A stretch of 64,000 nt of DNA from Triatoma infestans (lineage: Eukaryota > Arthropoda > Insecta > Hemiptera > Reduviidae), in assembly GCA_011037195.1 (NCBI GenBank), contig JAAEAF010014408.1:1-64000 (forward strand), written 5' to 3'. Position numbers and translations under genes: made by a program. This document shows positions 1 through 10,767 of the stretch, piece after piece; within the stretch, counting starts at the first letter, position 1, and each line of letters starts with the position of its first letter. The notes below the pieces were generated by a model. That model was given only the letters and a program-made list of their open reading frames with translations, did not search any database and had not been told where the DNA came from.

Positions 1-485
1 TTCAGCCTGCGCCACCGCGACCTCCGTGGGTCTATTGTGGCACCCCCTAAAAGTTAGAGACCCTACCCCCGTCCTGTCCTTCATCGAACTGTGGAGTCTG
101 GGGAGGTCTCCCCAGGTGGTCAATCAGAGCACCCTCTCGAGTCCTGACTGCCTTAATAGACTTAATAGACCCGAGAGGGGCCCCTGGCTAAGGCCTGTAG
201 GCACCAGCTTTTCTTCTCCGAAAAGGCGGTACCTCAGCCATACTAGCCCCTCGCACTGACATAGCACGTGCAGTGCTGTTTACTCTTCTTCCTGACAAAA
301 TGTACACAGGCTATCCGTTGCCAGGCCCATGCGATGCATGTGCTTATTAAGTCTGCAATGGCCAGTGAGAACGCCAACTGCCATCCTTATGGCCACCCGG
401 CCTAGTTGGAGTAATTCTGCAGTTAGCCTGGGCGAGTAGCTATAAATAAACGTTTTCGTCTGCCTCTGGCCTGGGGTTTTAACCC
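1..485. other. GC-richer segment of unknown origin
   Basis: This stretch is clearly richer in G and C than its surroundings, and the composition drops sharply near 485. An open frame of 77 codons starts at 26 on the plus strand, but I recognise no domain in it. The abrupt change and the many stops in other frames suggest a decayed mobile-element fragment cut by the window start. It could equally be the end of an old non-LTR element. Confidence 0.3.
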
Positions 486-503
486 ACCATTCCCCCCCAG
501 AAA

Positions 504-578
504 AGATCTCCTCCCAGTTCTATTTTCTACGCTTGATAAAACATACACTTATTTGATATATTCACTCTTTCTCCTTAT
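504..578 (+). repeat. ~75-bp direct repeat, copy 1
   Basis: The segment beginning agatctc and containing ttctacgcttgataaaa recurs at 2749-2826 with a few mismatches. The two copies are 2.25 kb apart in the same orientation. Function is unknown. Confidence 0.7.
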
Positions 579-1045
579 AACTAAGTAATAATTTTCATTT
601 TTATATCCAGCAGCGTGATTCTTTGTAACTGATTTCACGAAAACAAATAAATAAGTAAAAATCAAATAAATATTTTTCTTAATTATGTTACTTTCTTTCT
701 TAATAATTAATGAAATTATTATCAAAATAATAATAATTTAACATGTATAAAATTAGAAAAGAAAATGAACTTAACAACAATAAATCTTTTCGAAAAGAAG
801 TTACATACTTATCAAAATAACCCACACGAATTCCGATATCAACTTTCATCTGTATTAGAATGTTTAGTCTAGTGTCATAATGTTGTCTAGAAAAAGAACA
901 AATGTACCTAATGTTTAAATCTAGTAATATTAGTTGATTCCAAATGGGAACAATAATCTTCAACGCACCATTTCGTCCAAATAAAAGTTAACAAAAACAA
1001 ATTGATGTCAGATTAAGGGCTAGATCATAGTATAAATAAGATTTT
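579..1045. other. AT-rich spacer, nothing recognised
   Basis: Low-complexity AT-rich sequence. The 87-codon minus-strand frame at 700-963 has no recognisable motif and looks like chance. Confidence 0.6.
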
Positions 1046-1049
1046 CTCT

Positions 1050-1115
1050 TCTCAGAAGCCTCTACAGCTCACTGTCCGGTGATGGACAATGTTGTCCAAT
1101 GTAACGAGAAAACAT
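1050..1115 (+). mobile_element. Fragment of tRNA-derived SINE (family 1), middle part
   Basis: The words agcctctacagctcactgt, ccggtgatggacaatgttg and gtaacgagaa match the body of the fuller copies at 38119-38354 and 47298-47535. The tRNA-like head and the 3' tail are absent, so this is a truncated copy. Confidence 0.6.
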
Positions 1116-1319
1116 GGCTTTCAACTGCATATGTTTTTTTTGGTAAATGCATTTTCGGAAAGTTTTGGAGAAGCTTTCATAACAATGCAACTAATAGTTT
1201 CACCACCTTTGTAATGGGTGGTTGGAAGCATATCTTGCCTGCAATAAAAAAAAAAACCCTTATAACAATCCATTCAACTGCTACGTCATCTATCACATCA
1301 TCACATGAGACGTAACGAC

Positions 1320-1870
1320 ATCGCCCTCCCTAGAAGAGATCAGGATCCGTCTACCTTAACTCTCTAAGAGATTTGGGAGAAGGAGAAGGAGGGAAGTTTT
1401 CTGTAAGTATATATAAGGGCCAGCTAATTCAAAGGGCTATTATTCAGTTTTTTACACACAGTCTTCAAGATAATATCGCCATTCTAGTGGAAGAAGTGTA
1501 GTAAATGAAAATATATTTTATTTGAAGGATATTTGAACGTTGGTTGGTAAAAGGTCACCGTTACAGAAGAGGTCACCGAATTTTGGTAGCTTTGTGTTTT
1601 TACCCCTTCTCACAGGGGAGGATTTGAACTACCAAGAGAAGGCATTCTTTCAAGAGAGAGTCTAAATTCTGTTAAGCATATTATTATGATAGTGTAAAGT
1701 ATTTGAATTCACTTAGAGAGTAAAATATTTATTTCAAAAACAGTGGTGATCTCTTGATTATTTCTAATACTTCTCTCTCTTCAAAACTTACATACTCACA
1801 AGCCCTTTACAAAACCACCGACGCCACAAGCTACTACAACAACACATCACCACACCAAAATATTTCATCA
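1320..1870 (+). repeat. LTR-like dispersed repeat, copy 1
   Basis: From about 1550 to 1830 this aligns by eye with 29030-29370. Shared blocks include ctcacaggggaggatttgaac, aaggcattctttca, aagcatattatt, gatctcttgattatttctaa and ccctttacaaaacc. A TATA-like box followed by an initiator-like TTCAGTT precedes the shared part. The promoter, the pyrimidine-rich downstream part and the lack of coding sequence suggest a solo LTR. No TG/CA ends or target duplication were confirmed. Confidence 0.45.
1409..1449 (+). promoter_or_regulatory. Candidate core promoter of the LTR-like repeat
   Basis: A TATATATAAG box at 1409-1418 is followed about 35 bp later by TTCAGTT, which resembles the arthropod initiator. 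The spacing is close to the usual 30 bp or so. Activity is inferred. Confidence 0.35.
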
Positions 1871-2082
1871 TAACCAATAGGCTGCCAGTTCAGTCAGTCA
1901 TTCCTATTCCGGTACCACTCTCTGATCTATCAGTCAATGTAATTTTCTCTTCTACATTTTTCTCTGTACAACCTCACAAGAATTCCCATTTCAACTTCTA
2001 TACAGTTTTGATAGCAATTAAAAATGTTTAATGACAATTCAAATTTTATATAAAATTTTTCAATTAATACTGTGAGAAATGC

Positions 2083-2124
2083 GGTAAGAGAAAGTTGTAT
2101 GAGTGTTTTTAATCCCGGATTTTT
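2083..2124 (+). repeat. Family A repeat, 3'-end fragment
   Basis: The string gtaagagaaagttgtatgag followed by tgtttttaatcccgga and poly-T is a mutated version of the family A 3' end, which normally reads gagaaagttgtgtgagtgtt then tcacaccag. Only the terminal ~40 bp can be matched. Confidence 0.5.
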
Positions 2125-2279
2125 TTTTTTTTTTGGCCAAGGATTTCTTCTTTTATTGGACAGGAAGTTAATTTTCTTTTTCCATGGAGCAAACCATGTG
2201 CAAAATAATAATTTATTATTTAACATTAAGAGTGAAGACATAATATTTATGATTTATTTGTTAAAGGCGATTCTACTGC

Positions 2280-2585
2280 CATGCTCTTTAGTGTTATGAG
2301 TGAGCGCTGTTAGTTAGGATACTATGGAGGGCGGCAGCCGGGTATGGTGAAGAGTTGTGTTGGTTCTCCAAAGTAGAGTTACTCCTTGTTTTTGTTGCGG
2401 TCCTGTGTTGGCTAGGGGTTGACTCCCTTGGACCGTGGTTAATACCCAGAAGAGCTTGCCAACTTACTGTGCCAGCATCTAGCTCTGTGCAAGTGAGATA
2501 GAATGAATGAGAAGATCCTTTTGTCAGCCGTCCATTGTCCTGTCTACCGTTTTGGTGCCATAGTCGTCCTTGTTCATAGCACAGA
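2280..2585. other. Mixed-composition segment, unassigned
   Basis: Base composition is more balanced than in the flanks, as in decayed transposon coding sequence. The 110-codon minus-strand frame at 2294-2626 has no motif I recognise. A short (TA)n tract at about 2587-2601 ends it. Confidence 0.35.
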
Positions 2586-2748
2586 TATATATATATATAT
2601 AAACATTCATATACCCTTTTGCTCATTCTTAATATCTACATTACCATCAAAACTTGTTGTTGTATTCACTCTTTTTCAACAACACACATCAACTCTGTTC
2701 TTACCCATTATTTTTTTTTCGTATTTTATTTTAGAACTGAGAAACAAA

Positions 2749-2826
2749 AGATCTCTCTCCCCCAGTTTCATTTTCTACGCTTGATAAAATATACACTTAT
2801 TTGATATATTCACTTTTTCTTCTTAT
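2749..2826 (+). repeat. ~75-bp direct repeat, copy 2
   Basis: This is the partner of 504-578. It lies just upstream of the foldback element that begins at 2876. Confidence 0.7.
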
Positions 2827-2875
2827 AGACACATCATACACTTGCCAATAATAATTAATGAAACAAAAACTAACA

Positions 2876-3150
2876 ATCAGAGACATTTTCCGTGGTAGCC
2901 TGCTTCACTTTGTGGTCATCGACCGGTTACGGGCCTTCGCCCATCATTAGGTTGTTTTTATCAAACAGTGTAATAACATAGACTTGTAGAGAGCAAATTC
3001 AGTTGATACACTCAGTATCAACTGAATTTGCTCTCTGCAAGTCTATGTTATTACACTGTTTGATAAAAATATACTGATATTTCGGGCGAACGCCCGAAAC
3101 CGGTCGATGAACACAAAATGAAGCAGGCTACCACGGAAAATGTCTCTGAT
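2876..3150. mobile_element. Foldback (long inverted repeat) element 1
   Basis: The two ~135-bp arms are nearly perfect inverted complements. The left arm is 2876-3010, starting atcagagacattttccgtgg. The right arm is 3014-3150, ending ccacggaaaatgtctctgat. The loop is only a few bases. There is no coding capacity. Each arm carries gggcgaacgcccgaaac or a variant, next to ccggtcgatg, which is the hammerhead-like block seen better at 6301-6338. In this copy CUGAUGA has decayed to CUGAUAU on the right arm and CUAAUGA on the left. A shared 3' flank, gatgctttccagctctgcgg, also follows the 6.2-kb copy, so the repeat unit extends past the palindrome. Confidence 0.85.
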
Positions 3151-3390
3151 GCTTTCCAGCTCTGCGGAACCAACCACCACAACAAAAATTAACAACTCAC
3201 TATCCATCCCCTTTTTATTTATTTAAAAAAAAACATAATTTTTTCACAATAGGAATGGTTTAACGTATATTTTATACTTAATTTCATTAATAATTTATGA
3301 ATAGTGACTACTCTGATATTTTATCTCAGAAGTCATTTAACAAGCAATCAAACATGAGTAGTTGCGTCCGCATTGCTCGAAAATATTTTT

Positions 3391-3930
3391 ACTTTCTCTT
3401 ACTCCTAATAATAAGAGGAAGTACTGTAAACGTGTCAAATTTTCGATATCGAATTTTCACCGGAAATATCCGTTTTGAGGTCTCCTGAGTCCAAAAAATT
3501 GGTTTCTAGATGATTTTTTTTTCACTTTTTTCACGATTTTCTCAAAAATGGCTCTTACGATATTCTTGAAACTTGGTATATAAACTAAACATGCAAAGAT
3601 CTACAACTTTTATTTAAAACATTTCTCTGGGAAAATTCATTTGAAGGCACTTTTAGGGGAGAGGTGGGGTTATGTTTTTCTCTCAAGTGCTATCATAGTT
3701 GATTATACAGTTTTATCATCCAAACAAAATTAATTAGAAATAAAAATAGATTGCTAAAATTCCGAGTTTCAAGAAAATTAGTAAACCGGAAGTGTGCTTT
3801 TAGTGAACAGTTTTTTTTCCGGTTTTCGACGAATTTCATTAAATTTGATACATAAACTATAAAATTTGTCAATTATAAATTTTGAAAACTGCAGAAATAA
3901 GAGAAAGTTGTGTGAGTGTTTCACACCAGG
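3391..3930 (+). repeat. Family A repeat, internally deleted but with both ends
   Basis: It starts actttctcttactcc, followed by a hairpin partner ending taagaggaagt. It ends gagaaagttgtgtgagtgtt then tcacaccag. It contains the family blocks tcgaattttcaccggaaat, cggaagtgtgc and caaataaaa-type segments. At 540 bp it is about half the length of the copy at 19814-20845. No coding frame is conserved between copies. Confidence 0.8.
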
Positions 3931-3940
3931 TTTTTTTTTT

Positions 3941-4312
3941 ACTTTCTCTTACTTTTGATATGAGAAAGTATTGCGATCATGTCAAATTTCCAGAATTGAG
4001 TTTCACCGGAAATACATATTACGAACGTCTCCTAAGACAAAATTATTTTTAGTGAATGGTCTAATGTGTGTGCTTGCGTTTCTGTAGGTTAACAGAATAT
4101 ATTGAAAACGAAAAATTCACAGGAAGCTCAAACTTGGTATATCGTTTAAGTACTTTCACCGCCTGAAGATCTCAGCCAAAATCCATCAACCGGAAATTTG
4201 ACCATTACTGTTTTGTTTACCACTATAACGATGTCCTTTAAACTTGATATGGCTGACTGCCTAGATATAAATGTATCACTTTTATTTGAAACATTTTCCA
4301 AAAAAAAAAAAT
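3941..4312 (+). repeat. Family A repeat, 3'-truncated, head to tail with previous copy
   Basis: It begins actttctcttacttttgata only about 10 bp after the previous copy's 3' end. It carries the family words gagtttcaccggaaatac, caggaagctcaaacttggta and atcaaccggaaatttgacc. It fades out at an A-run near 4312 without the 3' hairpin. Confidence 0.7.
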
Positions 4313-6140
4313 GTTGATTTTATTAGTTACTTGTGCGAAATTTGTCACGTTAAATTGGAAATGTTATATGCAGTTAGTTTATTGTTTTCTGGTGCGCTCT
4401 ACTGGGCCACAATATAAGCAGTTCTCTGTTTGCTAAGGTTATATGTAGGTATTTGTTCATCCCAGCCACCTCTGTATTTACGTTAAAACAAATATGTAAA
4501 ATTTGAGTATAATAAAAATTTATCGTTTTATAATACAATTGTACTAACAAGAGTAAGAGAAGGATTGAAATCTATTCAATAAAATGATACATCCATTTGA
4601 CTGATTTTGACTAAAATCCATATTGTCGAATCTACTAATAGAATTTAAAATTTTCTTTTCAATGAATTATGGGCCAACATCTCGTATGCATACATTCTAA
4701 AAACCACTTCTTCATACTCAGTGAACCTCAAAACTTGTATTCCTGTTGATAACACAATTTGAAACGCTCGCAATTATTTCGTAATACCAACATTAAGAGA
4801 AAAATAATATAATACTGAATTGGAAATAGGGGTTGTATTTCCAACTTATCGTGCCTTAATATTTTCCTGGATAGCTACCTAAAATAATTCTAATTAATGA
4901 AAGTCATTTGAGAAGTCGGATTTTATATTTTTAACTCTTTCATATATGAAGGAATTCATTTTATTAGAATGTACGTATTCTTTTTTTTTTTTCTCCAAAG
5001 ATTAATGAACCAAAATTGACTATTTTATTTTTAATTTTTTTTTTTTTTTTTAGATTTATAGAATGGGAGGCAAAAAGAAAAAGAATATATCCCTATATAA
5101 AATTATAATCCTTAGAAATATGTAACTTGATGCCACGTGACAGCACCTAAAGAGATTATATATGCAAAACAGATTACAGACAGATATTAACCTGCTACAA
5201 GTTGACCTGTAAGTGAGATTGATTAGGGAAACTGTTCTGTGAGAATAGCAGTGTTGCCACCATTGTACTGATAAAAATATCGTATTCTTCAATTTGAAAC
5301 ATTTGAATATATATATTTTTTTTTTATCTTCTGTTAAGTATATAAATAAATTTCCTAGTTTATTTATGGATACTTCATTTTTTTTTTTTAATTACTACTA
5401 TTTATTTTTATTAGTACACAATTTATAAATTCATTCATGGCTTAAAATTGGAGTTACACATAAAAACAACATATACCAAATTTATTGTTTTGCGGGTGTA
5501 TGCGTTTTTTTTTTTTTATAATTTTTCCGTGCTCTGTACTTGATCGCTGGAAAAATCTAAGTGTTTATTGTCTTCCTGACATTTAGTTATATCATCATGC
5601 ACAAGATCTATATAGACTTTTTATTGGTCTTGATTGGAACTAATGGCACTATTTCATTAGAAACATAAAATTGATCCAATCTTTACAATGGATACCATAA
5701 AACAGTAAATAGCTGTTTTGTTGATTAGTTGAGGAGTAATAGAGAATTTATATTGCAAAGCCGACTGATATTTTTATTGTCTTCTCTTACTTCACTAGAA
5801 ATGTACAAGGTTCATGTGAATTTTCGAAATACAGATCATCAATTTCAGATCAGAGCACCATTAGCTTTTCTCGGCCTTCATGGAGTTACACAAAGGAAAG
5901 ATGTCATTATTAGATTTATGAGTGATTACTGTCTGCGTTACCCTGGTTTAGCCGGCTTGGAGGATCGTTAGTGGGTGGCTTACAGTCTGCAGTGATGGTT
6001 TCTCCTAAAATCCGATAACTCATAGAATGTAGAATGTGCAAGTGATAACTAGTCTCATTTCACTTGTTTTTCAGTCCAGTTGCATGGAGTGGGAACTGGA
6101 CTGTCCTTAATAACCCATCCCCAGAAGTTATGAGCCATTT
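4313..6140. other. AT-rich spacer, no gene found
   Basis: Contains several long T-runs (for example 4981-4992 and about 5035-5051). The 80-codon frame at 5729-5971 has smoother amino-acid composition than most chance frames here, but I recognise nothing in it and cannot see exon boundaries. Confidence 0.55.
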
Positions 6141-6148
6141 GACAAATT

Positions 6149-6378
6149 ATCAGAGATATTTTCCATGATAGCCTGCTTCTTTTTATGGTTATCAACAGTT
6201 TCAGACGTTCGCCCATCATCAGGATGTTTTATATCAAACAGTGTAATAACAGTGTAATTTGCTCTGTACAAGTCTATGTTATTATACTGTTTGATAAAAA
6301 CATCCTGATGATGGGCGAACGCCCGAAACCAGTCGATGACCACAAAAGAAGCAGGCTATCACGGAAAATATCTTTGAT
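6149..6378. mobile_element. Foldback element 2, carrying hammerhead-like motifs
   Basis: The inverted arms run from atcagagatattttccatga at the left to tcacggaaaatatctttgat at the right, with tttgatataaaa-type inner arms around a short centre near 6245-6275. It belongs to the same family as 2876-3150. The right arm retains the best hammerhead-like block in the window (6301-6338, plus strand). The left arm retains CTGATGA on the minus strand at 6216-6222, followed by gggcgaacg and GAAAC. The right flank gatgctttccaactctgcgg is shared with the 2.9-kb copy. Confidence 0.85.
6301..6338 (+). ncRNA. Hammerhead-ribozyme-like motif
   Basis: Core elements in order: CATC (6301-6304), CTGATGA (6305-6311), one unpaired T, GGGC-GAAC-GCCC hairpin (6313-6324), GAAA (6325-6328), CCAGTC ending in the cleavage-type triplet GTC (6332-6334), then GATG (6335-6338). 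CATC and GATG are complementary and sit exactly where stem I strands should be. Stem III would be very short: ACC against GGT in the sister copy, with one mismatch here. That would favour dimeric action, as reported for hammerheads in Penelope-like elements. The extra base before stem II is a departure from the consensus. Activity is inferred. Confidence 0.45.
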
Positions 6379-6399
6379 GCTTTCCAACTCTGCGGAACC

Positions 6400-8580
6400 A
6401 ACCACAACCAAAACAATTTAACAAATTATCCGGTTTATCTTTGTGTTCTGTTAACAAATCCCTCTGATAGCAAAAATCATGAAGAAGAAGTATTAAACTT
6501 GAATAAATAACATATTCAATTTTGTCAAGTTATTTAGGCCTTCGTTTTTTTTTAAGCAGGCTTATTTTTTGTTTTTGTTTTTTGCAAATAGATCAGACTT
6601 AGTGATGATAATAACAGTTTACTAAAAATAGACATATTTATTTTGAAAACCATGATCTTTATCGGAAATCGAATCCCACACAGTTTCAACCAGAGGAACA
6701 TACCTGAATCTGTTAGGCAACCTCGGCCTTCCATTATATCCAATGGAAAGATGGAATTTTTTGAAGAATAAAATATAAAAAATGTCACTTCAACAATTGA
6801 CCCTTCAACTTAAAACTTTACGCCATCGGTATGGAACAAACACTATAACACCAATCTGTGAAATAGCACCATGATCTACGTCAATTGCAATCGCGATGGA
6901 AATGTTATACTTTTCATTTCACAACAGCACCACCGTTATCATACTTCTCGTCTCTAACACAGGATATTACTGTGCACTGTGTATGTGACACGCTTAAGCG
7001 ATTGCAACGCTCGGAAGTTTAAACAACAACCTCCGCGCATTCCCCTAAGGATTTGTGTATGAAAATTGGCCCAATTCGTCAGTCTATAAGTTTTAAAAAA
7101 CTTGAATGGCTTTTAAGTCTGAAAATAGCCTTCAAGAATCTTTAAACTATGAATTCACAAATATATACGTAAACACAGTCATTAAGAAGTTATCTTCAGC
7201 TAACGTAATCTTTAGTCGCTCCCTCTATCTCTACACTTTTCTAATCATTCTAACCAAATTAATCGTGCAAATATAATATATATTGTCAGAAAATTACCCA
7301 AAATAAAATGCGTAAAGGAAAAATTGTTTACTGTAAGCTTCGCTACCAATATTTTGGTTGTGAGTCATCCAGCTCCTACCACATTTACCGAACAATTTCT
7401 TGCTTCCCAAATTTGGAATGGGACATTTATTTATTTATTTTTTTAATATTTTGTTTTAGATTACAATATGGGCTTATCTCGGCATATTATCGTTTTTAAG
7501 AAGATATAGTTACAAAGAAGTGAACCCATAAATATCTGAGTCGCCGAAATTTTTTTAATTTTCTGTTGTGAACCACAATTTTTTTTAATATTTTATTGCC
7601 AATGCGCCAGTTTATTGCCGTCGTTTTAATTTATGTTATTGTCTCACAATTTTCAAATAATTAAAAAAATAAATAAATTAAATTAAAAATTAAACAAAAA
7701 CAGAATTTGGTGAACTCTTTTTTTTTTAATGGATTTAATGCTGTGGATGTGGAGGAGGTTTGGTCATGAAGAAGGAAGTGACTGGTTACTAATTTAGATG
7801 TCTCTCTCTCTGTAATTTCAGTATGTATTTTCATAGTCAGATGTTTGAGTAGAAATGCGGGCGGGTTAGATGGACTGTGGGAAGGGGTTGATCGTGCAAG
7901 AAGGGTCAAGACGGCCACAGTTATACTCTTGGTGTAAAAGGGTGCAGGAACTAACCGGCGGTGAATGATTGATGGTAGTAGTTATTTAGTAAAGAGAACG
8001 ATAGCAAGAAGATGGGGGGGAATGTTGTAGTTACAAATGAAAGTTAGGTCGGCTCTAAGATAAGTGGGTTAGATGTGGTCAAGGCGCTTCCAAAACACTA
8101 TCCTTTGCTCTTTATGAGCATATATATTCCGGCTGTATGTACATGTATATACGATAGACTAGCTTTTTATTTTTAATATATTTCATGTTTCTTGATATAT
8201 CTTATTAAATGGAATTTTATTTTATATGTAGAACATGTTTTTTGGGAATTTATGTTATTGGGCTTGATGTTGATATTCAAGATATCTTTACTAACAAATT
8301 TAACTTATAAGAGATCTAACTTCAGAAATCATATTTCAAAATTTAGATTGGTAAAAATTTAGAAATATTATAGCAATGATAAATTCATTATTAAAAGCTA
8401 CTTAAGTATATACTTTTCATTATTTTGAACGTTATATTTTTTAGAATAAAAACACAAAAAATGAGAGTTCACATATTACTGAATCTTTTACTGAAACAAA
8501 GCAGGTACGGCGGAAGTGAAGAAAGCGCCAATAACATAGACTCGACCCTCTTCCCCATTTAAGAAAACAAAAATAAATAA
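6400..8580. other. AT-rich spacer, no gene found
   Basis: No open frame with a recognisable domain. The sequence at 7740-8100 is less AT-rich and purine-rich on the plus strand but gives no similarity I can name. Confidence 0.55.
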
Positions 8581-8583
8581 ATA

Positions 8584-8815
8584 AGGCGCATCAACATCTA
8601 TGGTCATTTATGCCCGGAGCATTCTCAGTGTACTGCAGGCCCTCGGACCATGTTCTCTCGTTTCAAACAATACTCTGTCCACCACCGGACAGTGAGCTGT
8701 AATGAGTCTTAGGAAGAGAAAAATCTAAGGACAGCACCGCTGGCCTGGAATCCGAAACTTTCACGTGGGAGTCTAGTCCGCTAACCACTGAGATAATCCC
8801 TACCCTCAGACACGT
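8584..8815 (-). mobile_element. tRNA-derived SINE (family 1), diverged
   Basis: Reads in reverse as head (gggattatctcagtggttag, a box-A-like stretch), then an eroded box B, then the body ccggtggtggacagagtatt and a 3' end in gatgttgatgcgcc. An A-rich stretch lies at the 3' side (8560-8583 on the plus strand). Order and wording match the copies at 38.1 and 47.3 kb, with many substitutions, so this is an old insertion. Confidence 0.75.
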
Positions 8816-9030
8816 ATATTTGAAATTTAATGCCACAATTTCCGCAAAACCATCTAGGATCAGCATTTTTTCCGAAAAATGTTTCGGAATAAATGCAATA
8901 GGTTTATATCTATCTGTACAATGAGTATGCCAATTTAAAAGAAGAAAATTCCAATAAAATTCAAAAAACTATTCTGTAAAGCCGTACTTTCGGTGTACAG
9001 AGTATCTTCAAATTTGGAATTTTGGCAATG

Positions 9031-9366
9031 CTTCGAATGTATTTTAATATTGTATACAAGGTTAAAATCATACATTGCAATGAAATTTGGAACATTAGAG
9101 GAAAGAAGGAAACTAGTCGCTCAGGACCTCCAAAATAATCAGCTTCGAATGTATTTTAATATTGTATACAAGGTTAAAATCATACATTGCAATGAAATTT
9201 GGAACATTAGAGGAAAGAAGGAAACTAGTCCCTCAGGACCTCCAAAATAATCAGCTTCGAATGTATTTTAATATTGTATACAAGGTTAAAATCATACATT
9301 GCAATGAAATTTGGAACATTAGAGGAAAGAAGGAAACTAGTCCCTCAGGACGTCCAAAATAATCAG
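9031..9366 (+). repeat. Tandem repeat, 3 x 112 bp
   Basis: Three head-to-tail units start at 9031, 9143 and 9255 with cttcgaatgtattttaatat. By eye they differ at only a couple of positions: gtcgctcagg versus gtccctcagg, and gacctcc versus gacgtcc. A period of 112 rotates the reading frame, so the three overlapping short frames here are artefacts of the repeat and do not mark a gene. Confidence 0.95.
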
Positions 9367-9451
9367 TCTACCCGGGAAAATATTTCAAATGAAAGTTTAA
9401 GGTATTTATTTATATGTGTAGATAGGATATACGAAGTTCTAATGAAACTGC

Positions 9452-9625
9452 GGGAGCCGTTATAGTAGAAAATCACGAAAAACTGAAAAATAAGCATACA
9501 AAATCAGTGCGGTCGCACTTCCGATTCATGGAGTTGCCTGAAACATTCGTGTTAGATGTGGTGGTGGTACCTCAAAGGAATTTCAAGTTTGATATCTTTA
9601 TGCGATTTTTTATTTTCTGGATATT
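9452..9625 (-). repeat. Family A-related fragment
   Basis: Contains gaaaatcacgaaaaactgaa, gcacttccgattcatgg and caagtttgatatcttt, in the order seen in minus-strand family A copies at 20.2-20.6 kb and 22.4-23.3 kb. It is diverged and lacks both ends. It abuts the left end of the mariner element. Confidence 0.5.
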
Positions 9626-9654
9626 GTGTTAAAACACACAAACATCGCATATAT

Positions 9655-10705
9655 ACGAGGCATGTCCAGTAAGTAAGTGTACTGAATTTTTTGTAGGTTA
9701 CAAAAATTTTTATTTGAACAAAAAAATTACCTGGTCACAAAATTACATTAGTGTACATATGTAAGCTATTTTTCGACATAGTCACCATTCCTCTCAGTGC
9801 AGGTGGTGAACCGGGGTATTAATTTTTTGATGCCTTCCTCGAAATAGTTTCCCGCCAACCCCTTTGTCCACTTCTCCACCTCACCGTTCACCTCCTCGTC
9901 GATTGAAAACCTTTTTCCACCCATGTGCAGCTTCAGGGAGGTAAAGAGATAGTAATCTGAAGGTGCTAGGTCAGGGGAATGCGCAGGATGGTTCAGGACA
10001 TCCCATTTAAACGAGGCAAGCAGTATGTGGTCTGGCATTGTCGTGCAGCAGGCAGACTCCCTTTGTCAGCATGCCTCCCCTTTTGTTCTGAATCGCCCTC
10101 CGCAATTTTTTTAGGATCTCACAGTATCTTGCAAAGTTGATGGTCTCCCCTTGAGGCATATATTCAATTAAAATTATGCCTTGACAGTCCCAAAACACGG
10201 ATGCCATGATTTTCTTGGCTGAAATTGTGGTTTTGAACTTTTTGGTGGAGGGTGAAGAGGTGTGACGCCACTGTTGAGACTGCCTTTTGGTTTCAGGTGT
10301 GTAGTGTTTCATCTCCAGTAATGATGGAGCGGAGAAATTCATCTCCATGGAGTTTGTAGCGTCTCAAAAACTCTTGCCCGGCCTCCACTCGATTCAACTT
10401 GGCGGGAGATTTGATTGATATTTTTCACGAAACGTATTGTCGCGTCGACAGTTCTCAACGTACTGATCTCGAACCGGTCTCGTTGCAGAGGGGAGGAATC
10501 AGGCTACAGGACAGTGTAGCCAACATGTCGAAAACAAAATCCCTCCGGCCTTGAGAGCATCAGTACCGGGAGCCGTTATAGTAGACAAGGCCGTTATAGT
10601 AGAAAACCATAAAGATCTCAAGAGTTGGTATCTCTCACGGTCAACTAAGACTTTAGATCTTCGTCCACTTCGACACTTTTCTCTCCCACACTGGACATGC
10701 CTCGT
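9655..10705 (-). mobile_element. mariner-family DNA transposon, defective
   Basis: Bounded by perfect 16-bp terminal inverted repeats: acgaggcatgtccagt at 9655-9670 and its exact complement at 10690-10705. TATAT lies immediately outside both ends, consistent with the TA target of the family. The 1051-bp interior encodes a broken transposase on the minus strand. The right-end interior includes a ~50-bp stretch (10606-10656) that recurs inverted at 12310-12358. Confidence 0.9.
9766..10400 (-). pseudogene. mariner transposase relic (DD34D type)
   Basis: The protein would cut and paste its own element at TA sites using three aspartates. Reading on the minus strand, one frame carries RYKLHGDEFLRSIITGDE (first catalytic Asp, about 10310-10380). 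A second frame carries HYTPETKRQSQQWRH, VFWDCQGI and LLHDNARPHTA (second Asp, about 10040-10320). A third frame carries HSPDLAPSDYYLF (third Asp) through GDYVEK and a stop at 9766. The frames change between the first and second blocks and again just after HTA, so at least two frameshifts break it. Most of the N-terminal DNA-binding region cannot be found. It is inactive. Confidence 0.9.
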
Positions 10706-10767
10706 ATATAGACCATTCGCTAAAAAACATTTCTGTATCAAGAGAACCTCAATACATGCATTTCTGT

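Noticed and set aside
9031..9465. Overlapping 60-85 codon frames with similar peptides as a small gene family
   Set aside because: They are the same 112-bp tandem unit read in rotating frames.
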